DNA of 64,000 nucleotides from Azospirillum sp. B21 (GTDB taxonomy: Bacteria; Pseudomonadota; Alphaproteobacteria; Azospirillales; Azospirillaceae). Both the position numbers and the translations under genes were made by a program. The notes beneath the pieces are model-generated. The model had not been told where the DNA came from, did not search any database, and saw only the letters and a list, made by a program, of their open reading frames with translations. Of this stretch, positions 26,434-34,905 are shown in pieces; the first letter of the stretch is position 1, and each line of letters opens with the position of its first letter. The stretch is taken from positions 1 to 64,000 of the forward strand of contig NZ_VTTO01000004.1 of assembly GCF_008364825.1 (NCBI RefSeq). The letters are read 5' to 3'.

Positions 26434-27270
26434 ATGAGCGCTTCAGCGCATCACGCGGCAACCACCGTGGCCACCGGGTTGACCGGGCTTCTCAACAGTC
26501 CCCGTCTGAGCCGATTGTGCCGGACAGCCGACGCGGATGGGCACACCATCCGCTTCGTCAACCCGGGCGAACTCGGCCTGCGCATCGTCATCCCAAGAAA
26601 TGATGGCCGTGAGATACCGTTCGACGTCATGATCACGGTCACGAACGGCGCCTTGGTTGTCAAGGAGGACGCACGGTCGGCCGACGCAAGGCTCCCGCCT
26701 GTTTGTCCGAGCCGACATATCAACCCGGATGGATCGTTCTGCCTGCATTGGCCCGATGTCGAGCCCATCGAGGTTCTCGACGACAACGGGGCACGACAGT
26801 GGCTCACCGCACTCGTCGCCTTCCTGATGCTGCAGGTGAAAGTCGAGATTACCCGATGCTGGCCGGCCGAAGCTGGGTGGGCGCACGGCTTGGCTGCCCG
26901 ACCCCAATGGCTGGCGGAGAAAGCCGCCAGCGGCATATCGATGGAACTCGCCTCGCAGATCCGGTTCCGTCGGCTCAAGGTTGACAAGGCCGGCCGCATC
27001 CTGCTGTGCGATGGGCGGCGGATCGCGTCGATCACCAAAAACGGGGGGAAACCGGAAACCCTCGTTGGCCTTCGTCGACCCTGCCTCTGTGGAGCACATC
27101 GCCGCAGCCGGCCAGTCCTGCGTCGCAACTGCAAAGATCACAGCCGCCTTCTGGTCAAAATCATCCAGTTCCTGCATCAGATGCAAAAACATGAGGATTC
27201 ACATGTCGCGTCCCTGCGCCAGGACGGGATCGCGTGCTGTCGATCCTTGAACGACTGCCCTATGCGGTGA
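26434..27270 (+). CDS. E2 (ubiquitin-conjugating)-like, Cys-rich protein
   Basis: The 278-aa protein has an E2/UBC-like core. SRHINPDGSFCLHW reproduces the E2 pattern H.N..G..CL, with a candidate catalytic Cys at residue 103, followed by the helix WLTALVAFLMLQ and a Trp-Pro segment. The C-terminal part is Cys/His-rich (RRPCLCGAHRR, RNCKDHSRLL), resembling proteins annotated as E2 domain-associated cysteine-rich. An alternative reading after the G6 run at 27042-27047 also looks coding, so a frameshift cannot be excluded. No E1 or JAB gene follows: an IS701 element begins 66 bases downstream and may have removed the rest of the operon. Confidence 0.65.
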   Translation: MSASAHHAATTVATGLTGLLNSPRLSRLCRTADADGHTIRFVNPGELGLRIVIPRNDGREIPFDVMITVTNGALVVKEDARSADARLPPVCPSRHINPDGSFCLHWPDVEPIEVLDDNGARQWLTALVAFLMLQVKVEITRCWPAEAGWAHGLAARPQWLAEKAASGISMELASQIRFRRLKVDKAGRILLCDGRRIASITKNGGKPETLVGLRRPCLCGAHRRSRPVLRRNCKDHSRLLVKIIQFLHQMQKHEDSHVASLRQDGIACCRSLNDCPMR

Positions 27271-27337
27271 TCGGCGATTTGACCAACAAGGCATCCAAAC
27301 CCTGCGCATGACTCAGTCAGTCGGGTTCCTTCTCTAG

Positions 27338-28740
27338 TCCTACAGTTGAGCCTGTGAGGCTGACGGGCGGGAGCTGTTGAAGGGAGTCTCCGCTTGAGGA
27401 GGCTTCCATGACCGCTGCTCTGGGTGTGTTGACGGGTTGGCCGTCCCGGCTGGATGAGCTGTTCGGCCGCAATTCCAATGAATTCGCGCGCGCCGAGCCG
27501 CGTCAGCAGGCCCGCAAGTACCTTGAAGGGCTGCTCGGCGGCGCCAAGCGCAAGAACGGCTGGCAGCTGGCCGAACAGATCGGCGACGCCCGGCCCTGGC
27601 GCACGCAGCGGGTGCTCAGCCACGTGCTGTGGGACCAGGACCGTGTCCGCGACGTATGCCGTGCCTACGTCGTCGAGCAACTCGGCCGCGATGGTGTGCT
27701 CATCGTCGATGAAACCGGCTTTCTCAAGAAGGGCGAGCATTCCGTCGGCGTGGCTCGGCAATATTCCGGCACCGCCGGGCGTATCGACAACTGTCAGGTC
27801 GGTGTGCTCCTGGCCTACGCTACCGAGCGTGGCCACGCACTGATCGACCGCCGCCTCTATCTGCCCGAGGACTGGCTGGATGACGCGCATCGGCGCGAGG
27901 GCCGCATCCCGGCCGACGTGGCGTTCGCCACCAAGCCGGCGATAGCGCGGGCGATGATCGCGCAGGCCCTGGATGCTGGCGTGCCGTGCGGCTGGGTGGC
28001 CGCGGACGCACTCTACGGCTCGGACAAGAGCCTGCGCGTGCTGCTGGAGCAGCGCGAGATCCCCTACGTGCTGGCGGTGCGCGGCAACGAGGTGCTGAAC
28101 GTCCTGACCGCTGAGCGCGAGTTCCTCCACCTCAAGGCCTCGGCCTTGGCCGACCTCGTGCCGGAGGATGGCTGGAAGCGGCTGAGCGCCGGCGTCGGCG
28201 CCAAGGGGCAGCGCTACTACGACTGGGCCCGGTTGCGCCTGTTCCGCTTGCAGGAACCGCCCTGGGATCATTGGCTGCTGATCCGCCGCAACCGCAAGGA
28301 CCACGCCGACAAGGCCTACTACGTCACCTTCGGGCCGATGGAAACCACCTTGGCGGACTTGGCGCGGGTGGCCGGGCGGCGGTGGGCGATCGAGGAATGC
28401 TTCGAGATCGCCAAGCAGGATTGCGGGTTGGCCGATTACGAGGTCCGCAGTTGGCATGGCTGGTACCGGCACATCACCCTCTCGATGCTGGCGCTCGCCT
28501 TTCTCGCCGCCATGCGCCAGCGGCTCACTACGGAAAAAGGGGCGGCCGCCGAACGCCATTCGAGCCAATTGCCTACAGCATGCCGGAGATCCGCCACCTC
28601 ATCACCGCCCTCCAGAGGCAGTGTCCACCTGGGCTCGCCCTGATCCTCGCCTGGTCGGTGTGGCAGCGAACGCATCAGGCCGTCGCCCGCGCGTATCACT
28701 GGGGCCGCCAGCTCATGTCAAGGCAACCTCAACTATAAGA
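27338..28740 (+). mobile_element. IS701-family insertion sequence with CTAG target duplication
   Basis: Terminal inverted repeats TCCTACAGTTGAG (27338) and, on the other strand, TCTTATAGTTGAG (ending 28740) match at 11 of 13 bases. The element is flanked by CTAG at 27334-27337 and 28741-28744; the IS701 family makes 4-bp duplications of this kind. The total length of 1403 bp is normal. The right CTAG is shared with the neighbouring IS481 element. Confidence 0.88.
27408..28738 (+). pseudogene. IS701-family transposase, frameshifted near the C terminus
   Basis: The main frame from ATG 27408 covers most of an IS701 DDE transposase: VLIVDETGFLKKGEHSVGV carries the first Asp, VAADALYGSDK the second and RRWAIEECFEIAKQ the Glu. 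After about 28540 (near an A5G4 run) the similarity moves to another frame, which ends YSMPEIRHLITAL ... WGRQLMSRQPQL at 28738. A single-base change thus removes the last 60 or so residues from the main frame. The element is probably inactive unless the shift is bypassed. Confidence 0.8.
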
Positions 28741-28744
28741 CTAG

Positions 28745-29790
28745 ATGTTTAGTCCCGGCGTTTGATGGTGCATCCTACCTGCAGGAATGGAGGGATGTAC
28801 TATGGGCCAAGTACTCCATGGGAGCGCCACGACGACAGAGGCGATCCGTCGAGCGATACAACATAGTCAAGAGAGCCTGAGGGCTCTGGCCAAGCGCTAC
28901 GGGATCAACCCGAAGACGGTTGCCAAGTGGAAAGCGCGGCCCACGGTAACCGACAAGAAGACCGGTCCCAAGGCACCTCGTTCGACGGTGCTGCCGGTGG
29001 AAGAAGAGGCAGTCATCGTCGCTTTCCGGCGCTATACCCTGCTGCCGCTCGATGACTGCCTCTATGCCCTGCAGCCGACAATCCCCCACCTGACCCGGTC
29101 ATCACTGCATCGATGCTTGCAGCGCCATGGCATTGCCCGCCTGCCTGATGTCGAAGGAGACAAGCCGGTCCGCAGGAAGTTCAAGGCCTATCCCATCGGC
29201 TTCTTCCATATCGACATCGCCGAGGTTCGGACCGAACAGAGCAAGTTGCACATGTTCGTCGCCATTGATCGAACGTCGAAGTTCGCCTTCGTCGAACTGC
29301 ATGAGACGGCGACGACAGCGACCTCCAAAGACTTCCTGCTGCGCCTGATCGCCGCTGTCCCCTACAAAATCCACACGGTGCTCACCGACAACGGCATCCA
29401 GTTCACCACACCGGGTGGCGGCGGATCGGCCGTCCCATTGATCAAGGAAGCCATCGCCAAGGGCGAGCGCTTCCGAGCCCATGCCTTCGAACTTGCCTGT
29501 GCGCGTCACGACATCGACCACCGCACGACCAAGCCCAAGCACCCGTGGACCAACGGCCAGGTCGAGCGCATGAATCGAACCCTCAAGGACGCCACGGTCA
29601 AGCGCTTCTACTACGAAAGCCACGACCAACTCCGGCAACACCTCACCGACTTCGTGGCCGCCTACAACTTCGCACGCAGGCTCAAGACCCTGAAGGGGCT
29701 GACACCATACGAGTTCGTCTGCAGAGCTTGGCAGAAAGACCCCTCCAGCTTCACCGAAAACCCGCACCATCAAACGCCGGGACTAAACAT
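28745..29790 (+). mobile_element. IS481-family insertion sequence with perfect 27-bp ends
   Basis: The inverted repeats at 28745-28771 and 29764-29790 are identical over 27 bases. CTAG flanks both sides (28741-28744 and 29791-29794). It inserted exactly at the CTAG on the right flank of the IS701 copy, or the IS701 copy inserted at its left flank, so one CTAG serves both. IS481 elements are known to prefer CTAG-containing targets. Perfect ends and an intact gene suggest a recent arrival. Confidence 0.88.
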
Positions 29791-29794
29791 CTAG
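28802..29794 (+). CDS. IS481-family transposase
   Basis: The 330-aa DDE transposase has an N-terminal helix-turn-helix (ESLRALAKRYGINPKTVAKWKA) and a catalytic core with D in FHIDIAEVRTEQ, D in LTDNGIQF and E in NGQVERMNRTLKDATVKRFYY. ATG 28802 is preferred because GGAGGGA precedes it; an upstream ATG at 28787 is in frame. The stop codon TAG is supplied by the CTAG flank outside the inverted repeat, so the coding end depends on the insertion site. The gene appears intact. Confidence 0.9.
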   Translation: MGQVLHGSATTTEAIRRAIQHSQESLRALAKRYGINPKTVAKWKARPTVTDKKTGPKAPRSTVLPVEEEAVIVAFRRYTLLPLDDCLYALQPTIPHLTRSSLHRCLQRHGIARLPDVEGDKPVRRKFKAYPIGFFHIDIAEVRTEQSKLHMFVAIDRTSKFAFVELHETATTATSKDFLLRLIAAVPYKIHTVLTDNGIQFTTPGGGGSAVPLIKEAIAKGERFRAHAFELACARHDIDHRTTKPKHPWTNGQVERMNRTLKDATVKRFYYESHDQLRQHLTDFVAAYNFARRLKTLKGLTPYEFVCRAWQKDPSSFTENPHHQTPGLNI

Positions 29795-29872
29795 CGATCG
29801 CCAGGGTCCGCCCTGAAAGCACCGCGCTGCTACCCTCGCGGCACGACCTTTTCGCTTAGTCTCAAGGATGCT

Positions 29873-30898
29873 TCATTGTTCGTCGAATGGCAGCGGAAGT
29901 GTATCGCCAAACCGTGGAAAAGCCTTGTCGAGTTTGCGTTCATAATCTGCATAGGTGTCGGAGATTTTCATGAGCGCTTTGCATGCAACCAAAAGCTCCT
30001 GAAGCCGCCTGTACCCTTCAGTCTCAGTCAAATGAGTGAACAACTTTTCAGAAGGCCGCCCTGATTTTCCACGTTTCACCACTCTCTGAAGCTCTTTACG
30101 TACACCTGGAGCCAACCGATTGTAGATATCTTCAGTTCTTCTGGCAAAAATCAAAGGCCTTTTCATGCTGGATGGATCGTACTCGTAGCCATGCAAGCGA
30201 TGCATTTCCTTATAGAACTCACTATCGAACGTCCTAACCCAAGGGAATGCTTCCTTCGATACATACTTCTCCAACAGCCGGATCAGAGCATCCTTCGCTC
30301 TCATGTCCTGAAAGCCGGTCGCTTCATCCACAAGTGCGTCAATGGCAACATTCGTCAGTGCCTCAAGCAACGTCAGACATGCTTCTGCGATGTGCTTCTG
30401 GCTGGAAAGTAGTTTTCCTGCCATGTGTGCCTTGGCGTAGACCCAGCAGACATCAGGGAGGAGCTGCGCCTTGTACCCCAATGCACGCCCGCCACCGGCA
30501 TTGCCGCGTCTTTCCGTCTCAAAAACGATAGGGATCGACGAAGCCGCTAACCCATTGCCAATAAACGGTTCCAGGTTCTTCGCACGAAGGAATGCCGGCA
30601 AGTCGGCGAAGTCGGATCCGGAGGCGCTTTTGGGGGTTGGCGCCCGGCCGATTGCGGTGAGAAACCCTGCCTGTGTCAGGACTCTGGTGTTGTCCTTGTC
30701 GTCCAGCACGGCACAAGGAATATTGCCGACCCTAAGAACGCCAGTCACGATCACCTTGGGTACCGGTTCGCTCCCAGCCCCGGCCTGACTGGACCACCGT
30801 GCGATGGCTCCCTGCCTTGCAATATGCTTGCGTTCCTCGGGCGTGAGCTTCTCAGCCCGGCGCTTCCCGCCTTTGCTCTGCGGGGTTTCGTCGCTCAT
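29873..30898 (-). CDS. P63C-domain protein
   Basis: The 341-aa protein has a basic N-terminal stretch (KGGKRRAEKLTPEERKHIARQG). A region resembling the P63C domain follows (GYKAQLLPDVCWVYAKA, FDSEFYKEMHRLHGYEYDP, RPLIFARRTEDIYNRLAPGV). P63C proteins occur on phages and mobile elements and their function is not established. ATG 30898 is chosen because a promoter/operator lies directly upstream. The gene is clearly AT-richer than its surroundings, which points to separate acquisition. It is transcribed opposite to its neighbours. Confidence 0.72.
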   Translation of the reverse strand: MSDETPQSKGGKRRAEKLTPEERKHIARQGAIARWSSQAGAGSEPVPKVIVTGVLRVGNIPCAVLDDKDNTRVLTQAGFLTAIGRAPTPKSASGSDFADLPAFLRAKNLEPFIGNGLAASSIPIVFETERRGNAGGGRALGYKAQLLPDVCWVYAKAHMAGKLLSSQKHIAEACLTLLEALTNVAIDALVDEATGFQDMRAKDALIRLLEKYVSKEAFPWVRTFDSEFYKEMHRLHGYEYDPSSMKRPLIFARRTEDIYNRLAPGVRKELQRVVKRGKSGRPSEKLFTHLTETEGYRRLQELLVACKALMKISDTYADYERKLDKAFPRFGDTLPLPFDEQ

Positions 30899-30909
30899 GA
30901 TCAATACCC

Positions 30910-30960
30910 CATGCTTGCTTAAGCATGGTATATGCTTGCTGAATTTCTTTAGCAAGCATA
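30910..30960 (-). promoter_or_regulatory. Operator-promoter of the P63C gene
   Basis: Two palindromes built on ATGCTTGCT lie just upstream of the start codon: CATGCTT/AAGCATG at 30910-30927, and TATGCTTGCT (30931-30940) facing AGCAAGCATA (30951-30960). On the minus strand a -35-like TTGCTA (30950-30955) and a -10-like TATACC (30927-30932), 17 bases apart, are overlaid by the second palindrome. A further half-site TGTGCTTGCTG begins at 30979. This is the layout of a repressor-controlled, possibly autoregulated, promoter. Confidence 0.6.
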
Positions 30961-31457
30961 ACGGAACGAATGCGAATGTGCTTGCTGACTTCCCCAGTGC
31001 TTGACAACCGTCTTCCTTGCCGCCACAGCCCGCTGCTCGGGCGTAAGCGGACTGGAGCCCGACCGTCCCTGGGCTTCCTGTCATTTTCGCCCGACGCCAA
31101 TCGTCGCCGGCATTGTCCCCGTCATCGAGGCACTGCGCTTTCGGCGCTAGCCGTGTCATACAGCGGGTCTCGCCTGGGCATCGCGACACCATCGGAAGGG
31201 TGTTGGCTGGCCAACGTCCGACCACACCGCAGGTACCCCCCAGCCGGTTCTTGTCGATTGGTCCCGGTCTGCAAGAGGCACAGAGACCTCAGGAGGCGAT
31301 CTCGCCTCATGCGGAGGACGCAGCAGGTCTCTTGGACCCGCCCCTATCGATTTCCCAGCCAGCCGGCCAACAAGCCATGGCGACCATGTAACCGACCGTG
31401 CGGCCAAGCTTGGGCTGCGGTAAGATCGGGCGAGATTGCTGGCTGGAGGAGGACAGG
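30961..31457. other. Gene-free stretch before tnsA
   Basis: About 500 bases without a supported gene. It contains extra ATGCTTGCT-type half-sites near 30979 and 30997. No TTCAGAC repeats or TGT terminus that could be a transposon end adjoining tnsA were found. The tnsA promoter must lie here but no consensus is clear. Confidence 0.4.
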
Positions 31458-32090
31458 ATGCGGCGGCGGATCGTCAAACCCAACACCCGCAGTTTCACCG
31501 GACGCCATGTGCTGCCGGACGGCAGCGGCGACGTCCGCTTCGAGTCGGGGCTCGAGCGGGATTTCCTGACCCTGCTGAGCCTGCGCGACGATGTCCGGGA
31601 GATCGTCGAGCAGCCACTGACCATCGATATCGTTTGGCCCGGCGGGCAAGTGCGCCGCTACACGCCCGACTTCAAGGTCACCTATGCCGACCGGGTGGTC
31701 CTGTACGAGGTCAAGTACCGCGAGCAGCTGCGCAAGCTGTGGCCGACCCATCGCCATAAGTTCCTGCAGGCCAGAGCCTGGGCAAACAGCCAGGGCCTGC
31801 GGTTCCGCATCGTCACCGACCTGACCATCCGCACCGTCCGCTTCGAGAATGCGCGCCTGCTCAGCCCCTATTTGGGGATCGAGCCGGATGCCGGCATGGC
31901 CCAGGCGATCACCGACGGCCTCGCCCACGGGCCACGGACGGTGCTGGACCTCGCCCAAACCCTGTGCCCCGAGCGCTGGGACCGCGCACGCTTCTACGCG
32001 GCGCTGTGGCCGATGTTGGCCAACCGCAGCCTGCGGATGGACCCGCGGGCGCCGCTCGGCATGGACCTGCTGGTCGGGCTGTCCTCATGA
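31458..32090 (+). CDS. tnsA: TnsA-like endonuclease
   Basis: The 210-aa endonuclease makes the 5' cuts at transposon ends in Tn7-type cut-and-paste transposition. The N-terminal restriction-endonuclease-like domain has FESGLERD (Glu near 29-33), RYTPDFKV (Asp near 72) and YEVKYR (Glu 84, Lys 86). The C-terminal winged-helix-like part is short. A GGAGGAGG ribosome site precedes ATG 31458. The stop overlaps the tnsB start by ATGA. With TnsA present, the element should leave its donor without cointegrate formation. Tn6022-type elements call this gene tniC. Confidence 0.85.
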   Translation: MRRRIVKPNTRSFTGRHVLPDGSGDVRFESGLERDFLTLLSLRDDVREIVEQPLTIDIVWPGGQVRRYTPDFKVTYADRVVLYEVKYREQLRKLWPTHRHKFLQARAWANSQGLRFRIVTDLTIRTVRFENARLLSPYLGIEPDAGMAQAITDGLAHGPRTVLDLAQTLCPERWDRARFYAALWPMLANRSLRMDPRAPLGMDLLVGLSS

Positions 32091-33991
32091 CCGATACCCT
32101 GCCGATGCCAGCCCCCCTCACCTACCGCCTGGGAGTGGATGCCGAGGTCGATTTGGGTGGCATCCTCGGCATCGTGGTGTCGATCGTCTCGCTGACCAGC
32201 GTGCTGATCGAGAACAGCGCCACCGGGGAACGGGCCATCCACGAGGCCGTCGGGCTGAAACCCTGGACGGGCACGGACGCCAGGCAGCGCCCCATCCCCG
32301 ATCTGGCCGAGTTCACCGAGGAGGAACTGGCGGTCGGCCGGCAGCGGCAGGACGAGATCGAAGCTCTTCTGGTCCTGCGCCGCCGCACCAAGGCAGACGT
32401 GTCTCTGGCCGCCGAGCGCCTGGGGCTGCGGGTCTCGACGTTGTATGGACTGATCAACGACTACGAATCGGAACGCTCGCTCACCTGCCTGATCCCGCAC
32501 GCCTACCGCCAGCGGCGGCGGCGCAAGCGGATCGGAGCCGAGACGGAGCAGATCATCGCCACGGCGATCGATGCGATCTACATGCCGAATGCCGGAGCGC
32601 GGGCGACCGAGGTCATCACGGAGGTGCTGGACCAGCTGAAGCGCGCCGGGCTCAAGCCGGTGGCGCCCAACACGATCCGCGCCCGGGTGCAGGCCCTTGA
32701 CCCGAAGGCGGTCGACACGGCCCGGTTCGGCGGCATGGCGGCGGAACGCCGGCACCACCAGACTTACGGCACCGGCGATCCAGCGCGGTGGCCGCTGCAG
32801 CGCATCCAGATCGATCACACCGTCGCCGACTTCTTCGTCGTCAGCCCGGACGTCCAAGCCGTGACCCGGCCGATCCTCACGCTGGCCGTCGACGAGTTCA
32901 GCCGGGTGGTGAAGGGCTTCTACCTGTCGATCCACCGGCCGTCGACGCTCTCGGTGGCGATGGCCCTGACCCACGGCATCCTCGACAAGGAAGAGTTCTG
33001 CCGCCGCCATGGCCTGGAGTCGCCCTACCCGGTCTGGGGGCTCGACGATGCCATCCTGACCGACAACGCCGCGGAGTTCGACAGCCGCGGCCTTCAGCTC
33101 GGCTGCCGGCAATGGCGCATCCGCGGCGACTTCCGGCCACTCGGCCAGCCCTATTTCGGCGGTCGCATCGAACGCCTGGTCGGCACGATGATGGGCGATG
33201 TCCGGCTGATCCCCGGCTACACCTTCAACAGCATCGGCGAACGGGGAAAAGACTATGACGGCCGCGCCGGCGCCGCTCTGACGATTGAGGAGGCAACGCG
33301 CCGTCTGGCGATCATGATCGTCGATCGCTACCATCGGAGCCGGCATTCCGCCTTGGGGACGACCCCGCTGAAGGCGTACGAGCACGGCATCCTCGGCAGC
33401 GACCGTATCCCCGGACGTGGCTACCCGCGCATGCCGTCCGACCCCGGACGCCTTCTCAAGGATTTTCTCCCGGTCGAGTACCGGACCGTCCAGGCCTACG
33501 GCATCCGGCTCAACCACCTGACCTACCAGAGCGACCTCCTCCGGGTGCTGGCCAGCCGGAAGGACGGCCGGAAATACGTGGTCCGCTACGATCCGAGAAA
33601 CGTCAGCGTGATCCATTTCTACAATCCGGACACGCAGGAGTATTACGATATCCCGCTGCGGGACCGCCACCGGCCGCCGGTGGCGCTGTGGGAGGTCGAC
33701 GACGCCGTCGCCGAGCTGAAGCGCCTCGGGCACGATGCCGACGACGAGCACGCCATCTTCCGGGCGATCGCGCGATGCCGCCAGATCGATGCCGAGGCAG
33801 CCCGCAAGTCGGCCGCGGCCCGGCGCCGGCAGGAACGCCGGCGGGAGGACGCGAAGGCCCATGCGGCCCCTGCCCCGACGACCGCTGCGGCCCACGACAC
33901 AATACCGGCCACCGTGCCGTCGACCGAGGCCGGGAACGATCAGCAGCCCACCCGGCGCGTCCGGCCGATCCGTGATCTGGAGGGCTGGTGA
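32087..33991 (+). CDS. tnsB: TnsB/TniA-type DDE transposase
   Basis: The 634-aa Mu/TnsB-family transposase has an N-terminal DNA-binding helix region (LGLRVSTLYGLINDYESE), an rve catalytic core with D243 in IQIDHTVADFF, D326 in ILTDNAAEF and E361 in RIERLVG (35 residues after the second Asp, as expected), then a Mu C-terminal beta-barrel (YGIRLNHLTYQS). The Arg/Ala-rich tail (ARKSAAARRRQERRRED) is probably the region that contacts the AAA regulator. It overlaps tnsA and the TniB gene, so the operon is tightly coupled. Confidence 0.92.
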   Translation: MTDTLPMPAPLTYRLGVDAEVDLGGILGIVVSIVSLTSVLIENSATGERAIHEAVGLKPWTGTDARQRPIPDLAEFTEEELAVGRQRQDEIEALLVLRRRTKADVSLAAERLGLRVSTLYGLINDYESERSLTCLIPHAYRQRRRRKRIGAETEQIIATAIDAIYMPNAGARATEVITEVLDQLKRAGLKPVAPNTIRARVQALDPKAVDTARFGGMAAERRHHQTYGTGDPARWPLQRIQIDHTVADFFVVSPDVQAVTRPILTLAVDEFSRVVKGFYLSIHRPSTLSVAMALTHGILDKEEFCRRHGLESPYPVWGLDDAILTDNAAEFDSRGLQLGCRQWRIRGDFRPLGQPYFGGRIERLVGTMMGDVRLIPGYTFNSIGERGKDYDGRAGAALTIEEATRRLAIMIVDRYHRSRHSALGTTPLKAYEHGILGSDRIPGRGYPRMPSDPGRLLKDFLPVEYRTVQAYGIRLNHLTYQSDLLRVLASRKDGRKYVVRYDPRNVSVIHFYNPDTQEYYDIPLRDRHRPPVALWEVDDAVAELKRLGHDADDEHAIFRAIARCRQIDAEAARKSAAARRRQERRREDAKAHAAPAPTTAAAHDTIPATVPSTEAGNDQQPTRRVRPIRDLEGW

Positions 33992-34905
33992 TGACCGGCT
34001 ACGACCACCTCCACCCCTCCACCGTACCGCTGCTGGAGTTGCCGGCTGCGGAGCGGATCGAACGGGTTCGCACCAAGCGTTGGATCCCCTACGCCTCAAT
34101 TCGGGACCCCTACGCGGCGATGCGGACGCTGCTGGACATCCCCCGCCAGCAGCGTCCCGAGAACATCCTGATCGAAGCGCCGACCAACAACGGCAAGTCA
34201 ACGTTGCTGGAGCGCTTCGAGGCCGATCACCCTCCCCTGCACCGCCCCGACCAGGACAAGTCGCTGATCCCGGTTTTGATGATCTGCCTGCCGGAGCACC
34301 CGACCCTGATCATCGTCTACCAGACGATCCTCGACCGGCTTGGCTGCCCTTATGCACCGAGCGCCCGGCGGGCGGAGCTGAGGCGAGCGGTGGTTACCAA
34401 CCTGGAGAAGGTCGGCACCCGGGTTCTGCTGGTCGACGAGCTTCATAACCTGGCCTTGTCCGGCCCGCAGGAGCGCGATGCCATCCTCGCCTTCTTCCGC
34501 GCCCTGGGAAACGAGCCGGCCTTGCGCATCAGCCTCGTCTTCGCCGGAACCCCAGGCGCCCGGATCACCACCCAGAGCGACCCCCAACTGCTCAACCGCT
34601 TCGACGTGTTCCAACTTCGGCTCTGGCGGGATGGGGACGCCTTTCGGGAACTGCTGGCCTCGTTCGAAGCGCTGATGCCCTTGCGAGAGCCGTCGTATCT
34701 GGGTGACGACGATGCGATCGCCCGCGACATCCTGAGCCGTGGCGAAGGGGTCATCGGCGAGTTCTTCAAGATCGTCAGCCGGGCCGCGGTGCTGGCGATC
34801 GAGTCGGGTGAGGAGCGGATCACGCTGAAAACGCTGTCGCGCATCCGCTACCAGGCCCCCTCGCACCGCAAGGTGACGATCGACGATGTGCCGGCGCTGC
34901 CATGA
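33991..34905 (+). CDS. tnsC: TniB/TnsC-type AAA+ transposition regulator
   Basis: The 304-aa AAA+ ATPase bridges target selector and transposase. Walker A is APTNNGKSTLL (near 63-70) and Walker B is VLLVDELHNLALSG (near 147-152), followed by the TniB-type sensor segment LVFAGTPGARI. ATG 33991 overlaps the tnsB stop by one base; GTG 33988 is the alternative. The short TniB form rather than the long Tn7 TnsC places the element with the Tn5053/Tn6022-like branch. Confidence 0.9.
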   Translation: MTGYDHLHPSTVPLLELPAAERIERVRTKRWIPYASIRDPYAAMRTLLDIPRQQRPENILIEAPTNNGKSTLLERFEADHPPLHRPDQDKSLIPVLMICLPEHPTLIIVYQTILDRLGCPYAPSARRAELRRAVVTNLEKVGTRVLLVDELHNLALSGPQERDAILAFFRALGNEPALRISLVFAGTPGARITTQSDPQLLNRFDVFQLRLWRDGDAFRELLASFEALMPLREPSYLGDDDAIARDILSRGEGVIGEFFKIVSRAAVLAIESGEERITLKTLSRIRYQAPSHRKVTIDDVPALP

